Shown piece after piece: positions 36,801 to 48,959 of a DNA stretch of 64,000 bases (position 1 is the first letter of the stretch; each line of letters begins with the position of its first letter). The stretch comes from Cyanoderma ruficeps. Its lineage: Eukaryota > Chordata > Aves > Passeriformes > Timaliidae. The stretch is from the NCBI GenBank assembly GCA_008694505.1, contig VZDJ01004378.1, positions 447,508-511,507 on the forward strand. The letters run 5' to 3'. The notes beneath the pieces are model-generated. The model saw only the letters and a list, made by a program, of their open reading frames with translations, did not search any database and was not told the DNA's origin. The translations under genes were made by a program, and so were the position numbers.

Positions 36801-38124
36801 ACCACCCTGAAATCATGCAAGAAGCCTTGTCCCTGTGCCAAAGCAGTGCTGGAGGCAGCAGGGGGAGGTGGGCACCACACAAGGGGTTTTCAACCTCAGC
36901 TGGATATGCTGTAGGGCTGCATGAAACTGAAAGGAATTCATATCTCCAGATAGGATCTTCCTTGGATCTGTCCATATTTCAGCATATGTAGAGGTCCTTC
37001 AAAACAGAATCTCATCTTGGAAAGACTTAAAGAGGTCTCAGCAATCAAGGCAAGTAATGTTTAAGATTAATTATGTCCCTGCCAAACCATGCTCATGGTG
37101 CTACTCATGTATTCCCTGGGATCTATTAAGAAAATGGAGTCTGTGAAATCAGTCAGTGAATCAAATGGCTAGTGTCCTTCTCTGGTAGAAAAACAATCCA
37201 AAAACATCCTGGCAAATATTATAAATGAATGGTCTTCCCTTATTTCAGGGAATAGTGCAGGATGTGCTGATGTTTCTCTTTATGTGGATAATATTGCTAA
37301 ATTAGGAGATTTTAATAAAGGATTTTGACAGTAACTTGAGGTATATTCTGCTGTCATTTATTTATGATCATAGTAACATGACAATTTTTTGTTGGCATTC
37401 TAGACACTTTCAGAGGACATTAGAAAGATATTTAATTTGGGTGAGATATACAGTACCAAATGAGAGCAGGACTATTAAATCTAGGGATTAAGGGCAGGGA
37501 TGTGTATGATGACCAGAGGCTCCTATATCTAAACTGCCAGTGATTAGCTAAACAAAATTTAAGCCAATTTTCTCCTGGTTGATGGGCACCAAAACCCACT
37601 GAAGCCTGAATGAACAACATGATAATGGGTCATCCTGCCAGTTATTCAAACCATTCTAAATAATAATAATAATTTTAAAAAAAAAAAAAAAAGCAAAGCT
37701 GAAATGTAATGAAGCATTAGGACTTGACATAAGATATCACTTACGTAAAGAATAAACAGAGTAGTTGGTTTAGAAAAGTTACATAAGCAGTATTTTTCCT
37801 TACCACTATACTTGAAATTAGTTACAATACCTCAGTTAAAATATGTCAGACCAACTATTTTGAATTGCTGAATTATAGAGTAGACTTGATTGGTATTTAC
37901 TGTCTCAGGTGGCCAGCTATGACTGTTTCTTTGTACATTACTTAAGCAGTCAATTATAAAAAAATAGTTATATTTCACAATTTGGAAAAGTGTTACATTT
38001 ACTTCAGTAATGTTACCTCAGTTTTCAAAGCTTACTAGGAAATTTGATTTCAGTATCTACTTTTATGCTCCTTCTTTAAAAAATCCATCTGTGAAAAATA
38101 TTGTGGAACTAAAGTTATCATACA
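33851..38124. other. Intergenic, no gene identified; possible regulatory or LTR-like pieces
   Basis: Holds a cluster of CCAAT motifs (34543-34614) and a TATAAAA (35014) followed 78 bases later by AATAAA (35092); see findings. Overlapping ORFs on both strands near 35118-35478 have no family features. The TAA/poly(A) tract is at 37660. Confidence 0.6.
37660..37692 (+). repeat. (TAA)n and poly(A) tract
   Basis: Five TAA-type units are followed by TTTT and 16 A. This could be the A-tail remnant of a retroposed sequence, but nothing recognisable precedes it. Confidence 0.9.
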
Positions 38125-38275
38125 GAATCACAGTATGGATAAGTTTGGAAGGGACCACAGTGGGACATCTGGTTCAACCTCTCCACTCAAGCAGGGTCAT
38201 CCCAGAGCACATGGCACAGGATTGTGTCCAGATGTTTCTTGAATATCTCCAGTGAGGGAGACTCCAGTAGATTCA
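38125..38275 (-). mobile_element. CR1 LINE 3'-end fragment, antisense
   Basis: The start CAGAATCACAGTATGG, then TTGGAAGGGACC, ACATCTGGTTCAACCTCTCC, and CAGATGTTTCTTGAATATCTCC is the reverse complement of the CR1 3' terminus and adjoining UTR. The element's 3' end is at about 38125. An 81-codon ORF running through it is incidental. Confidence 0.82.
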
Positions 38276-38735
38276 GTAGTGAGCAGTGAGTAACTGAAGC
38301 AGTAAGTCAGACATAACAAATTCAGCATTTAATTCCCGACTCTTGAGCTTTAACCTGCCGCTATTGAGGGAAGACAAAATTTTGCACTGGTGGACTGCCA
38401 GGAGAGGCCTAAGCTAGCTCTGAATGATGGCTTTGTCCACAGCCCCTCTAGATGCAGAGGTTGACTTGGCCACAGAAGCAGTGTACTGCTGTGAGTAGGG
38501 CTCTGAGCCTGAACTAGCTCTGCCTGTGCCTGGTTTCAGGACTGCACAACCAGCAGTGCTGGTGCTCTCTTGCCTGTGAGGATCAGCTACACAACAGCTG
38601 TTTGCTGAGTGTCCTGATAGACTTCCAGCATATCCTGGGTGCTCTGCTGGCCTCAGACCTTGCTGTTGCAAGTCTGCACAGCTCCACTTGCCTCTGGGTT
38701 GTGGGCCAAAGAATGGAGAAGAGAGATTTGCTGGG

Positions 38736-38779
38736 CTTTTTTGTTGGATTTTGTTTGTTTGTTTGGTTGGTTTTTTTGC
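38736..38779 (+). repeat. TTTG-rich low-complexity tract
   Basis: GTTTGTTTGTTTGG with flanking T-runs, in about 45 bases of T and G only apart from single bases. Confidence 0.88.
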
Positions 38780-39329
38780 TAATACTCTTTAAAGGCTTTA
38801 TAGGCAATGCAGCCTTAACTTATGGAGAGCAGTGGTGAAGGATACCTCCATGGCTCTCTGTATGTTGATACTGACCTTCCTATGTAGTGGTCATTCATTA
38901 AAATACTAGCTATTCTCCCTTGCTTTACAATTTTGTTAGTCAGAGACTTTTAAAAATAGATCCGCTTCATAACCACAGTGCATCAGAGAAGAGTCATTAC
39001 CTTCCTTCTTTAAACTTTGAATGAATCACAGAGTTAATCTTGGACACCTAGAAAGCTGTATTTCTAAATATCAGGCAGCTATTTAAAACCTGTGTTCAGC
39101 TGTCATTATGTCCTGATGGAGGTTGCATGGCTCTGGAATGCTGAAGAAATACAGTATTTGAAAATAAAAGCAAGTTATAACACACCAGACTGCAAGCATC
39201 TGTACAGTGAAGGCTGGATGCAAAGCTTAGAAAAGAATGCAGAATGGAATTGCATGATGACAGCTCTCAGGCATTTTTATTTAAATATTTCATTTAGGAT
39301 GATTTAAGACCTCCATGAACAATGCCAAC

Positions 39330-39346
39330 AAAATAAATAAATAAAT
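39330..39346 (+). repeat. (AAAT)n short microsatellite
   Basis: Four AAAT units. Confidence 0.85.
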
Positions 39347-41840
39347 GCAGACAGTCTATGAGGATGCTGCTGTCATGGGAGAATGATGAACAAATACCCA
39401 CATATCACATTCCCTGGGGCCCCAGCTTGTCCTCCACCCTCATGAGACAGGCTCTCTAGATTTCTGAAGTGGTATCAAAGCAAGGCACTGACTCCTGATG
39501 GTGTACAGATGTGACTTCCCTAAACACTTGCAAGAGTGTCTATGTTGACACATGCAGATGTGCACATTCCCATGCCTCTGTGATTAATCCTATGGCCGGA
39601 CTGGTAAAACACTTAATCTGTATGTGAGACATTTCTTCTGATCTCAAGTAATTAAGAGAGTTCCTTGTCTTCACACCTGGGGAAAAATATGGAAGATGGG
39701 GATCAAAATATCAAACCCAGACTCGAATCTGTTATTGCCTATGGGTGTCCTAGTTGAGCATTACCTTTTGGCTTAAACAAACTCACCATCACAGTGATAG
39801 GTTGAAACTATCCCAGTTTCATATTATAGAACTCATCTCTCCCATTTTTTCCTCTACTGACAGTAATAAGCAATTCAACACAACCTGCAATATCTCCTAT
39901 CATCAAAATGAGTCACTGCCATAGGAGTCCATGCAGCACTAGTGTAAAAGGAAGTACATAAGCAAATCAGTAATTATAAAGGATGGACTTTCCAGGTTTG
40001 CATTTCTTGGATGTTTTCTTTCTTGCCATTACAATATCCATTAAGTTGGTAATAATGTACACTACAGCTTCTGGGCCAAACAAAGAAGCCTTTTAGATTG
40101 CAATCCCTTGCAATGCTCATGTATCCTTCTGAAATAGGATAGAGGAGAGTAAGTGCTTTATTTGAGCTTGTTAATTCACCCGGTTTAACAGATGAGTTAA
40201 AAATTCCAACAATTTCCTTTCTTAGTTAGGAAAAATCCAAACCTAATCTTTGGTGTTCTTTGTTATGATCAAACTAAGATTGACAGGTTACTGTAGATTT
40301 TCAGGCTCTGTATTTTGGCCTCTTCTTATGTGTTTCCTGTGCTCCAAAAACTGAAAAGCAGATGTAAACTTGTTGGGTCAGGGATCACATCTTCCATTTA
40401 GAGTGTAGTGCAGTGTCACCTATGAGACACACATTACAAAGTACAACTGTAACAATAGTTGACATTCCAGAAACTTAGCAGGAGTCAACTAGATTTACTT
40501 TTCCAGACATTTCCCTCCTCTTCCAGTTTTTGCTTTTGAAGTGCTTGAGTTAATCCTTGACCTAATGCCAAAATAATCCTGGGCTGATAAGAGAAATAAT
40601 TTCTGGATTTGTGAGAAAGTTGTGTTGTAAATCATGAGAAATCTTTTAGAAAAGGCCTCACCATGCTTCTGCTCTTAGGCACTGTGAATATAGAAGCTGT
40701 TTGTTTTCTCTACATTAATCAGGGATACATGAGTTTAATTTCAGTAATTTTCATGTAATCATTTCAATTAATATTAGAGAAAAAGACATTTGTCAGTTTC
40801 AGTCCCAGTGTGATAATAGAGTTTTTCAATTTGTAAATTAATTTGGATAATCTGGGACTCACTCCCTTTTGTAAAAATTTATCAATCTGTCCCAGTGCCT
40901 AAAACAAATATAAATCCAGTCAAATAAATTTCTCTAAGGATATGGAAATATAATGGATTTTAACTAAGTATGTTCAAAACTTTTCAGTTAAATTACTGTA
41001 ATCTCTGTGCACCACCCTCAAACACAGGGCTAATCTAGATGACTTTTATGGGAACTTTCCTTCATCTTTTATTTTTCTACTAAGCCAGTAGAAATAAGTA
41101 ATTTCATTGTTGAGGTGACTCAACAAAAATTGGACAGCGTTAATCAGTGGGAGCAAATCCTCATTTGCATGAACATATGTCCTGAAATAAAACTAAAATA
41201 GCTTAAAACTTCACTAGCCTGTTGCCATGACATCAGGAGGTTACAGCACCCAGCCTCCTCACAAGAATAAGTCTTCCTGGTGGCTTTTCATGGAGAACTT
41301 TCTTCAAGAATCTGTCTAAGATGAGGAAAAGAGAAGATGGCATTGACACCTAGCCATGAGCAAACCCCAAGGTATCTGGGTCCCTGATTCATGCGTGGAA
41401 ACTCAGTATCAGACAGTGATTGCCCAGGTTCAGACGTGTGCTGTGCCTCATGGCTTTACACAAACAGCCCGTTGTGATGAAGGGAATTGACAGGTCACTG
41501 ATATCAGGATGCCTGATCCCAGTGTCAGTTAAAACAGGATTATTTAATCGGCACCTGTTGAAGAAAAGTTTCCATATGAAATTAGAAAAACAGATCTACC
41601 GAGGTGTGTTACTTCCCATTTGACACCTTTCAGATCCTAACTCCCAAAACATCACCTGTCAAAAGTCAGGCATCTGAAGGAAGACAGGCAGCAGAGACAG
41701 CACTAATCCAGTCATGGGAAGGCACATATCAGTGGAGGATTTTCTGCAGTGGCCTTTCATGACCACTTTCTCTTGAAGATGGTTCACATGCCCCACATGA
41801 AAAAAATTGCATGTATTTGAGGTGTCAAAAACAATGGAAA

Positions 41841-41890
41841 GACCAAAAACTATTCTTGGTGCAAAGACCAAAAACTATTCTTGGTGCAAA
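41841..41890 (+). repeat. Perfect 25-bp tandem duplication
   Basis: The unit at 41841-41865, beginning GACCAAAAACTATTC, is repeated without a mismatch at 41866-41890. This is a recent local duplication in otherwise unique sequence. Confidence 0.97.
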
Positions 41891-42878
41891 TTCTCCTACT
41901 GACTTCTGCAGCATTCTGGAAGAATTGCCTGACTTCAGGGCTAAAAGAGTCTGCTGTCTTCATTTAAACTTGTATTTCAAGTCACTATTGTATACACAGG
42001 AAATGCAGAGAATAACAGCAAGATTAGCCATAGAAATAATTTCAGTATTGTATCACATAAAGGGCCTTGGACACTGCTAAGACTTTGATTTCCCCTGTTG
42101 TAAACAGGATTGCTGATGAGCTTCAGAGTATTTGACCCAAGTGCTGAAAAGATGAGCTCAGATTTGGATCTAGCTTCTGGTTTGGAGAAGCTCACTTGGA
42201 GGTGACAGTACATCCAGCTGTGTATTCCCACCTCCTCTTTCTTGTTTAAAGGTGCAGCAACAGGATGCAGGCTCTAACAATTACCCCTTTGCCTGGTTAC
42301 AAGAGCAGGAACCTTTGGGATAAGATGGAGAAGACTTCATGTGATAAATAGCTTAGCTCAACTCAGGGTCTTTGAGCATTTCTTTCAGAGTCCTAAATTT
42401 AGATATTTAAACATTTGAGAAGGGTAGGTGAAAATGTAATGACCTTTAATGTGTCAGAGTGCAGACTAGGTTATCTGATCTTTTTGACTGAACAAGAGAA
42501 GTTACAAACTCTGTATATATTTGTTATTAGTATTTTTATCATTCAAGTGAATGGTTTAGGTTTGTTCTGGGTACACTTCTGACTCCCAAGAAGTGCACAT
42601 GTCTTTGGCAGGGAAGTGACATGGTAGGGTTTGGCTTGTGTGCATCTGGAGGGTGGATTTCTTATGTGCTTATAAAGTATAGGTGGGATGCAGAATTTTC
42701 ATGTATTTTATAAACTTATCAGCCAGAGAGAGAGAGGTGGAAACAGCCAAAATAAAATATAGTTTTTCTATCCAAGGCTTTTCTATAGCTAACATATTTT
42801 TTTAAATACTAAAATGGTTTTAATTTGTGCTTTTCTGATCATAAGTTAGAAAAGAATACTAACAATAGCCTAATATTT

Positions 42879-42934
42879 AATGTCTAAAGTGAATATATAA
42901 TAGATAATATCTAAATAGATAATGTCTAAAGTGA
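42879..42934 (+). repeat. Spaced 14-bp direct repeat
   Basis: AATGTCTAAAGTGA occurs at 42879-42892 and 42921-42934. The AT-rich spacer contains further TAGATAAT-like pieces. Confidence 0.9.
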
Positions 42935-44693
42935 CACAGTCTAGAAGAAGAGACACAGAATCAGTTTGGACCCACAGAAGATTGATATGCAAGATTCCTG
43001 TTTCTTCTGCAAAGCCCAGTACAGTGCCCACCCTGAAGGAATTCCATCACTGGAGGTGTCCCCTGTAACCTGCCCAACCTCTAACCTACAAGCAGCATCA
43101 CCTTTACCTCCACAGAGCTGGTCTTTTTGGGCTTATTTTAATTATGATATTTAACCAAAGGAGACTTAAGCACCCACTTAAAGGGGATACATTCCTTAGT
43201 TGCCCTTAAAATGGTCGAATTGGCATGGTTTCACACAAAATTTTAGTTATATCACATCCTAAATATGGCATATGTTGAGAAGTGGTGGATGAAGTCAAAT
43301 AAACTACAGGAAAAAAGTCTTCCTATAATTAGAGACAGACTGCAAAAAAAATTCCATCACACAAATAAAATATACATGCTAAGTGAAAAAAATATCATCA
43401 GGTTCAATGATTTATAATCTATTATTTTATATATATCCTGTAACATCAAATCTGCTACGTATATTTAAAAAGAAAATAAGCAAAAGCTTATAAAAATATT
43501 AGTGATTAAATAGTATAGTGTGATGGGTTGATGGTGTGTTTTTAGTGCCAGAGATCGCTCTTTGATAGTTTGTCTCTCTGGTATTCATGCCTGTCTGATT
43601 TTGTTTTCAGGCTACCCTTTTATTTCAGTTTTGCCTCACAAAAATACAGACTTTTCAGGAGTTTACACTTTTTAGAGGAAATACCTATACATAGATGTCC
43701 TTTAGAAGGGTTGATTTGATTTTTGTGACAAGATTCAGGTAATATACTTCAGGTAATTTAATTTTTTTTTTAATTTTATGCTTGATTTAGTATTTTTATT
43801 TTTCTCAGCATTTAAATAAACCTTCACTTTATTTATCTCTATTACCCAAACATTCCCTTGAAGAAATTGAAGTTTTGCTGTGTACAATCTGCTGTGTGCA
43901 AAATGCAAAATCATTGGTCTTATGAAATCAATGGTCACCTCAAATTTAAATTAAAATAGCTATTTCTTAAACTCTTAAGAGACACTCTTGTCTTGCAATG
44001 TATTGAAATAATTTAAATTGTGATAGTGATTGCCAGCCTCCATGCTGCCTCAAAATCAGTTTAATGTTCTTCTAATATTGATGTTTACTATTAAACATAT
44101 AAATTCCATCACTTCTTCCAGTGTGAAGTCAAAATAAAGCAAACCAGATCCATTTATCCTTTCACTGCTTTTTGAACTTTTGGCTTACTGTGCTGAAGAA
44201 AAAAGGTACAGTTTTCTTTTAAACATGTAGTTTAATCTGATCTTTGATCTTTGAACTTCAAAAAGATTTTTTTTTTCCTGGAACAGTCTTCCACAGATGA
44301 GTTACAAACCCTTGAAAATAGACATTTATAGCAGACAAGCTACCATCACGTTAATTATGGTAGCATAAATGCAGTGCTGCTTCTATACGTAGTCACTGCT
44401 TAAAAATAAAAACAAGGAAAAGGTGTTCTGACATAAAGTCTATCCTCACAGTACCTGATATCAAAAGTTCAATGTTTAGTTAACTGTGTTTCTAAAAAGT
44501 GATTGCTGTACTGCATTCCTTTCTTTGTTTGTTTTTTTTCTTCTGAGAACCTTAATCTGTTGGTATATAAAAGATTACATTTCCACTGACAGATAGGAGC
44601 TGGAAATGAGCAAAGATGACATATATCAGAAAGTTTCTTTGCATGATAAAAAATATGTTGGATGTTAACTTAGGAAAGCCGAATATGTGGTTT

Positions 44694-44727
44694 GCTTTTT
44701 GTTTGTTTGTTTGTTTGGGGTTTTTTG
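44694..44727 (+). repeat. (GTTT)n microsatellite with GGGG-T run
   Basis: Four GTTT units at 44701-44716 are followed by GGGG and six T. Confidence 0.92.
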
Positions 44728-46351
44728 AGCTTGCATTCTTTGTCAGCAGTTTGGATTCATAGACTCTAAATTTAGAATTTTATATTGATCCCCTGTAGGT
44801 CTTGGCTTCCCTCTGATTGCTTCTGGACTTCTGCCAGCTCTTTGGGTTTTAAATGAATTTGGAGGATTGAAGTCACTTAAACATAATTTAAATGATCTCA
44901 TGTATTAAACTTAGTAGAAATTTAATAGATTGTGTGTTTCTGCTTGGTGATACTAGGAGCATATATTGTAGTATATTAGTAAGTATCCATTTGGCACAGG
45001 GAAAAAGCATAAACCATGGAACAGTACAAATTTCATGATGACAATCTTCCAGGAAATATCTAAAGAAAATTCTAAAGGAAAAATTGTCTGGTGATACAGC
45101 ATGCTGTGCTTTAAGGTTTCTGGACTTCAAAAGCCATACAAAAAAGCATAACAAATAAAAAGTGCTTATGAAGTGGAAATAGATAACTTTGGTGCTACAA
45201 AGTACTATCGTAAAGCTGACACTGCAATCCAAAGATTTTGGCCTTGGCTGCAATATTTGTGAACCACTGAATTTTAGCTGTATACAGCATTATGTATTTT
45301 ACCCTTTGCATGGCTCAGAATGTGACAGAAGGATCTTTTAACATGACTGTAGATAAACCAATACAGAGAAGTAGCTGTAGCAGTCCCACTGAGGTAACTG
45401 TTAAGAAACTGGGTGTAACACGGAAAAAAAGGCTTCAATTTTTTGTTTGTTTGTTTTGACTTCTCCCAGACTGCTCTCTATGAAATCTTCTGTGCCATTC
45501 TCTTTCTGCATAATTGTGTCATAATTATCTTTTCTATTTCCAACTCTGTTTTAAAACACATTTCTTCCTAACAGACTGCTGAACATTAAACCTTCCATGG
45601 AAAGATGTGATTGCAGTAATCTTCAGAGAGAGCAGCCCATCTCATTACTGATCCTCAGTGATATCATGGGATCTGGCATTACTGCAAAACATGTTCATCT
45701 TATTTCAAGCATTGGTGGGTGCAGAAGAATTGTTAAGTGCATGTCAAAATTTAAGTGTTTGCATCATAATCACCTAATTTTTGCTACATTTTGACTGGTC
45801 CTCATTTTCTCTTCTTTATGTTGTAACACACAGACCAGGCAAAAATAACAGTGTGAAAAATGCTATTACTAATGGTCCTGGTCACAAACCAGCATAAGCA
45901 AAACATGGTGCTTTCCTATAATTCCATACAAAGCTGCAAAATCCTTATGTCTTCTGCAGAATTCCTTTGTTCTCCTGTGGTACTGGAGACCTGAGTGAGA
46001 TCTCTCACCTTGGGATCCTGCCTCACTACTGCCTCTGACAATGTGCAGTGTGCTGGCAGCACAACCAAATGGTAAATAGCTTAGCATCCAGTGCTTTAAT
46101 GTTTCTGAGGTTGAAACTGGACCTTGCCCAGGTACTTAGGTATTTTCCTCACTCAAGATAATAGGTGCCCAGAACTCAGAGGCATTGATGCACAGCAATA
46201 CTCCATTGAAGACAGGACAGTTTATAGGCTTCAAATAAGTTAAACATAAATTCTCTACATCTGATGACTGTAGAGAAGCCAAATAAAATCTGAATTTCTT
46301 TGCCTTTTCTAGGATATAGCCTTTAGTTAACTAATTCAAAATGAGAACACA

Positions 46352-46392
46352 CCTTTTCTTTTTTCTTTCTTCTTCTTCTTTTTTTTTTCCTT
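46352..46392 (+). repeat. Pyrimidine (CTT/T) tract
   Basis: About 40 bases of C and T only, with CTTCTTCTT units and a run of T. Confidence 0.9.
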
Positions 46393-46915
46393 AATGAAGG
46401 CAAGACCTTGCATCTGACATACCAAAGCAAAAGAATATTTAATTCAGGATCCAGATTTTGCAATTTGGGCCCATCTGTGATAAGAACAGAGTGTGAAGTC
46501 ACGGAAATGCTTGTGTGAATTTTTAATAAATTGCCACTACCCATTTTGATACAAAGTAGAATACCACACATATATGCAGCAAGGAACTGCCAAACAGAAA
46601 AGAGATGCTTCCCTAGCGGAGTTCAGGCCAGCCCAGTGCCCTCCAACAAAGAGCAGAATGACAACTCCCCACAGCAGCATTTGATTCCATCTCAGAGTGG
46701 CTGAAATGTTAATGATGGGGCACAGTCAGAAGCACTGAAGTCTCTTAAGGACAGGACACAGAACAGCAAACACTGAGAGAAGCATTTGTATTTAATCTGG
46801 TAAACTGATTAAAAATAGTTACCTCACTTCCAGAAAAAAAGATCCTATACTAACAAATGCAAGCATTTGTAGTAGGCCTTGTATATGAAGAGAACATTAA
46901 GTTTAAAAAAGCTTC

Positions 46916-46966
46916 TTGTTGTTGTTGTTGTTATTGGGTTTTGGGGTGGTTTTTTTTGGTTTTTTG
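46916..46966 (+). repeat. (TTG)n and T/G low-complexity tract
   Basis: TTG repeats (about 46917-46931) lead into GGGTTTTGGGG and long T-runs. Confidence 0.9.
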
Positions 46967-48744
46967 TCCTTAAATAATTTTCACTGGTTTGTCTGTTTTT
47001 TCCAAGGAATTAAGTAAAGTTCATTTTAGGTCAAATAAGTTTTTATTTCATTATTTGATCATTTTTTGGCAACCAAATGATACAAACAGATATTCACATA
47101 GCTTTGGCTTGTAGTTCTGGTGATGGCTGTTTTCCAAGACGTATTTGGGAAACTAGACCATTTATTAGGAAGGGAAGTATATTTGAGATTTCACAATTCT
47201 TTCTTACTTATTTGCTCTTGTATGCAGCTTTCAGGGTTGTAAGGAAGGAAAAAAAATTAATCTCTTTTTGATTTGAACACACAAATTTGAACTTAACACG
47301 CAATGTGAAGAATGAAAATTCCTTTTCCGGGTAGAGTTTGAACACTCCTTTAGTAAATTTGGCAGACACACGGTAATAATCTATATTATGTTAAGATACG
47401 CAAGTAGTTTTCTATGGAAACTAGAAAAAGCTGGAAACTTTAAATCCCAGATGGAGTTCTTATTAAGGAAACAGCGTACTTTTGAAAATCCTATTTCTCC
47501 ATCTGCTTGTGATATCTTTGAAGTGTTTCTCTGTATACTAGCAATGATGTTTTCTTTGGATCATATTCTTCATTGTTTATTGCATAACTCTACTCCTTCC
47601 TCAAAAGCGCAAGTGTTCACCTTATCAGTCAGCAAGGACTTAATTCAATTTCCCCTTGCTCTGATCTGAATGGGGAAATGTGCTACAGTTGTGGCATTCT
47701 GGCAAAAGCTCCACGAAGGGAGCTCCATGTGTGGTTTGAAACTCCCTTCTTCCTCAAACCCTCTGCAGAGAGAAGTTCTGTGCCAGGGACCCTCTCTCGC
47801 CTTGTGGTCTGACTCATTCTGACTCACTGAGCTCAAGAAAGCAGCCAGTGTTACTCCTTTCTGGGAAAGTGCAAAGAAAAAGCAATTCTGCTCCAAATCA
47901 ATGCAAATAAGTCAGCTGCAAGTATCTGGGGAAAAGCAGATAGAGAAGTGAGAAATTACTTCTTGTCATCTCATATTCAACTGCAGTGTAATTTTGATCA
48001 TTATCTTATTTTTCTTTCCTGATGGAGGGAATGAAGTTCATAGGTTGTGAATCCACGGTCAGTCCAGGAGCTGGGTAAATAATAGGTAGAATTTAGTTAA
48101 ATTTGTTTTTCAAGCTGTTGTTCAGAGGTGCTTATCCAGTCATTTCAGTTTAAGAGCATGAACAATTTCATTGACTTTGGTGCATTGTCCAAGTGCGTTG
48201 GCTTAAGCCTCAGGTGATGTACTGGGAGAAACTTTGCATTTTCTCAAAGAATACTCTGGCTTCTCGCCTCATTTTCTTGTGTGCCCCTGGGAAGATACTA
48301 CAAAACCTAGAGGTTCACCCTGCAGATATGAAAAAGAGCTAAATCAATCTTTACTACAAACTGCTTACACTAGAGGACAGCTTTAGCTGGCAACATTGCA
48401 GAGCTTGAAAATACCTGCACCTGCCCTAAGAGCAGTGATGGAGGAGCAGCAGGAGGGTGTCTGCTGCTGAGAAGCCCTCAGCTTCTCCAGCTTCCATAGG
48501 GGGCACACAGGTGGTGCTGACTCTTCTCTGGGGATTGCCACTTGGAACTGGATCTCAAAATACTGTCGTTTTCCGGGTATAATAGGAGTATTTCACACAA
48601 ACACTGTGAGTCCTGCAAACTCTTGTAGTAGCCAGATGGGGTCACTCTTGTATTGAAGCTTTATAATTAGTCTCCCCTGGTGCTCAATAGACTAATAAAT
48701 TCTGCTGCTCATGTATTTATTTCACCTGTACTTGCCTAATAACA

Positions 48745-48835
48745 ACACACACACACACACACACACACGAAAGAAAGAAAGAGAGAAAGAGAGAAAGAGA
48801 GAAAGAAAGAGAGAGAGAAAGAGAGAAAGAAAGAG

Positions 48836-48922
<87 letters not shown>

Positions 48923-48925
48923 AAN

Positions 48926-48956
<31 letters not shown>
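48745..48956 (+). repeat. Compound microsatellite (AC)n-(GAAA/GAGA)n-N-poly(A)
   Basis: About 12 AC units (48745-48768) run into roughly 156 bases of GAAA/GAGA repeats (48769-48924). One N follows at 48925, then 31 A (48926-48956). The N marks an ambiguous or collapsed position, so the true length is unknown. The Lys/Arg/Glu and Phe/Ser/Leu ORFs here are repeat artefacts. Confidence 0.98.

Positions 48957-48959
<3 letters not shown>

Larger units (their letters stand above)
38276..48744. other. Intergenic, no gene identified
   Basis: Mainly AT-rich unique sequence with several low-complexity tracts (listed separately), the perfect 25-bp duplication at 41841 and the spaced repeat at 42879. 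I see no exon-like conserved protein segment on either strand. Confidence 0.65.

Noticed and set aside
43518..43560. GTGATGGGTTGATGGTG resembling the start of another passerine LTR
   Set aside because: Similarity stops after about 15 bases; no LTR body follows.
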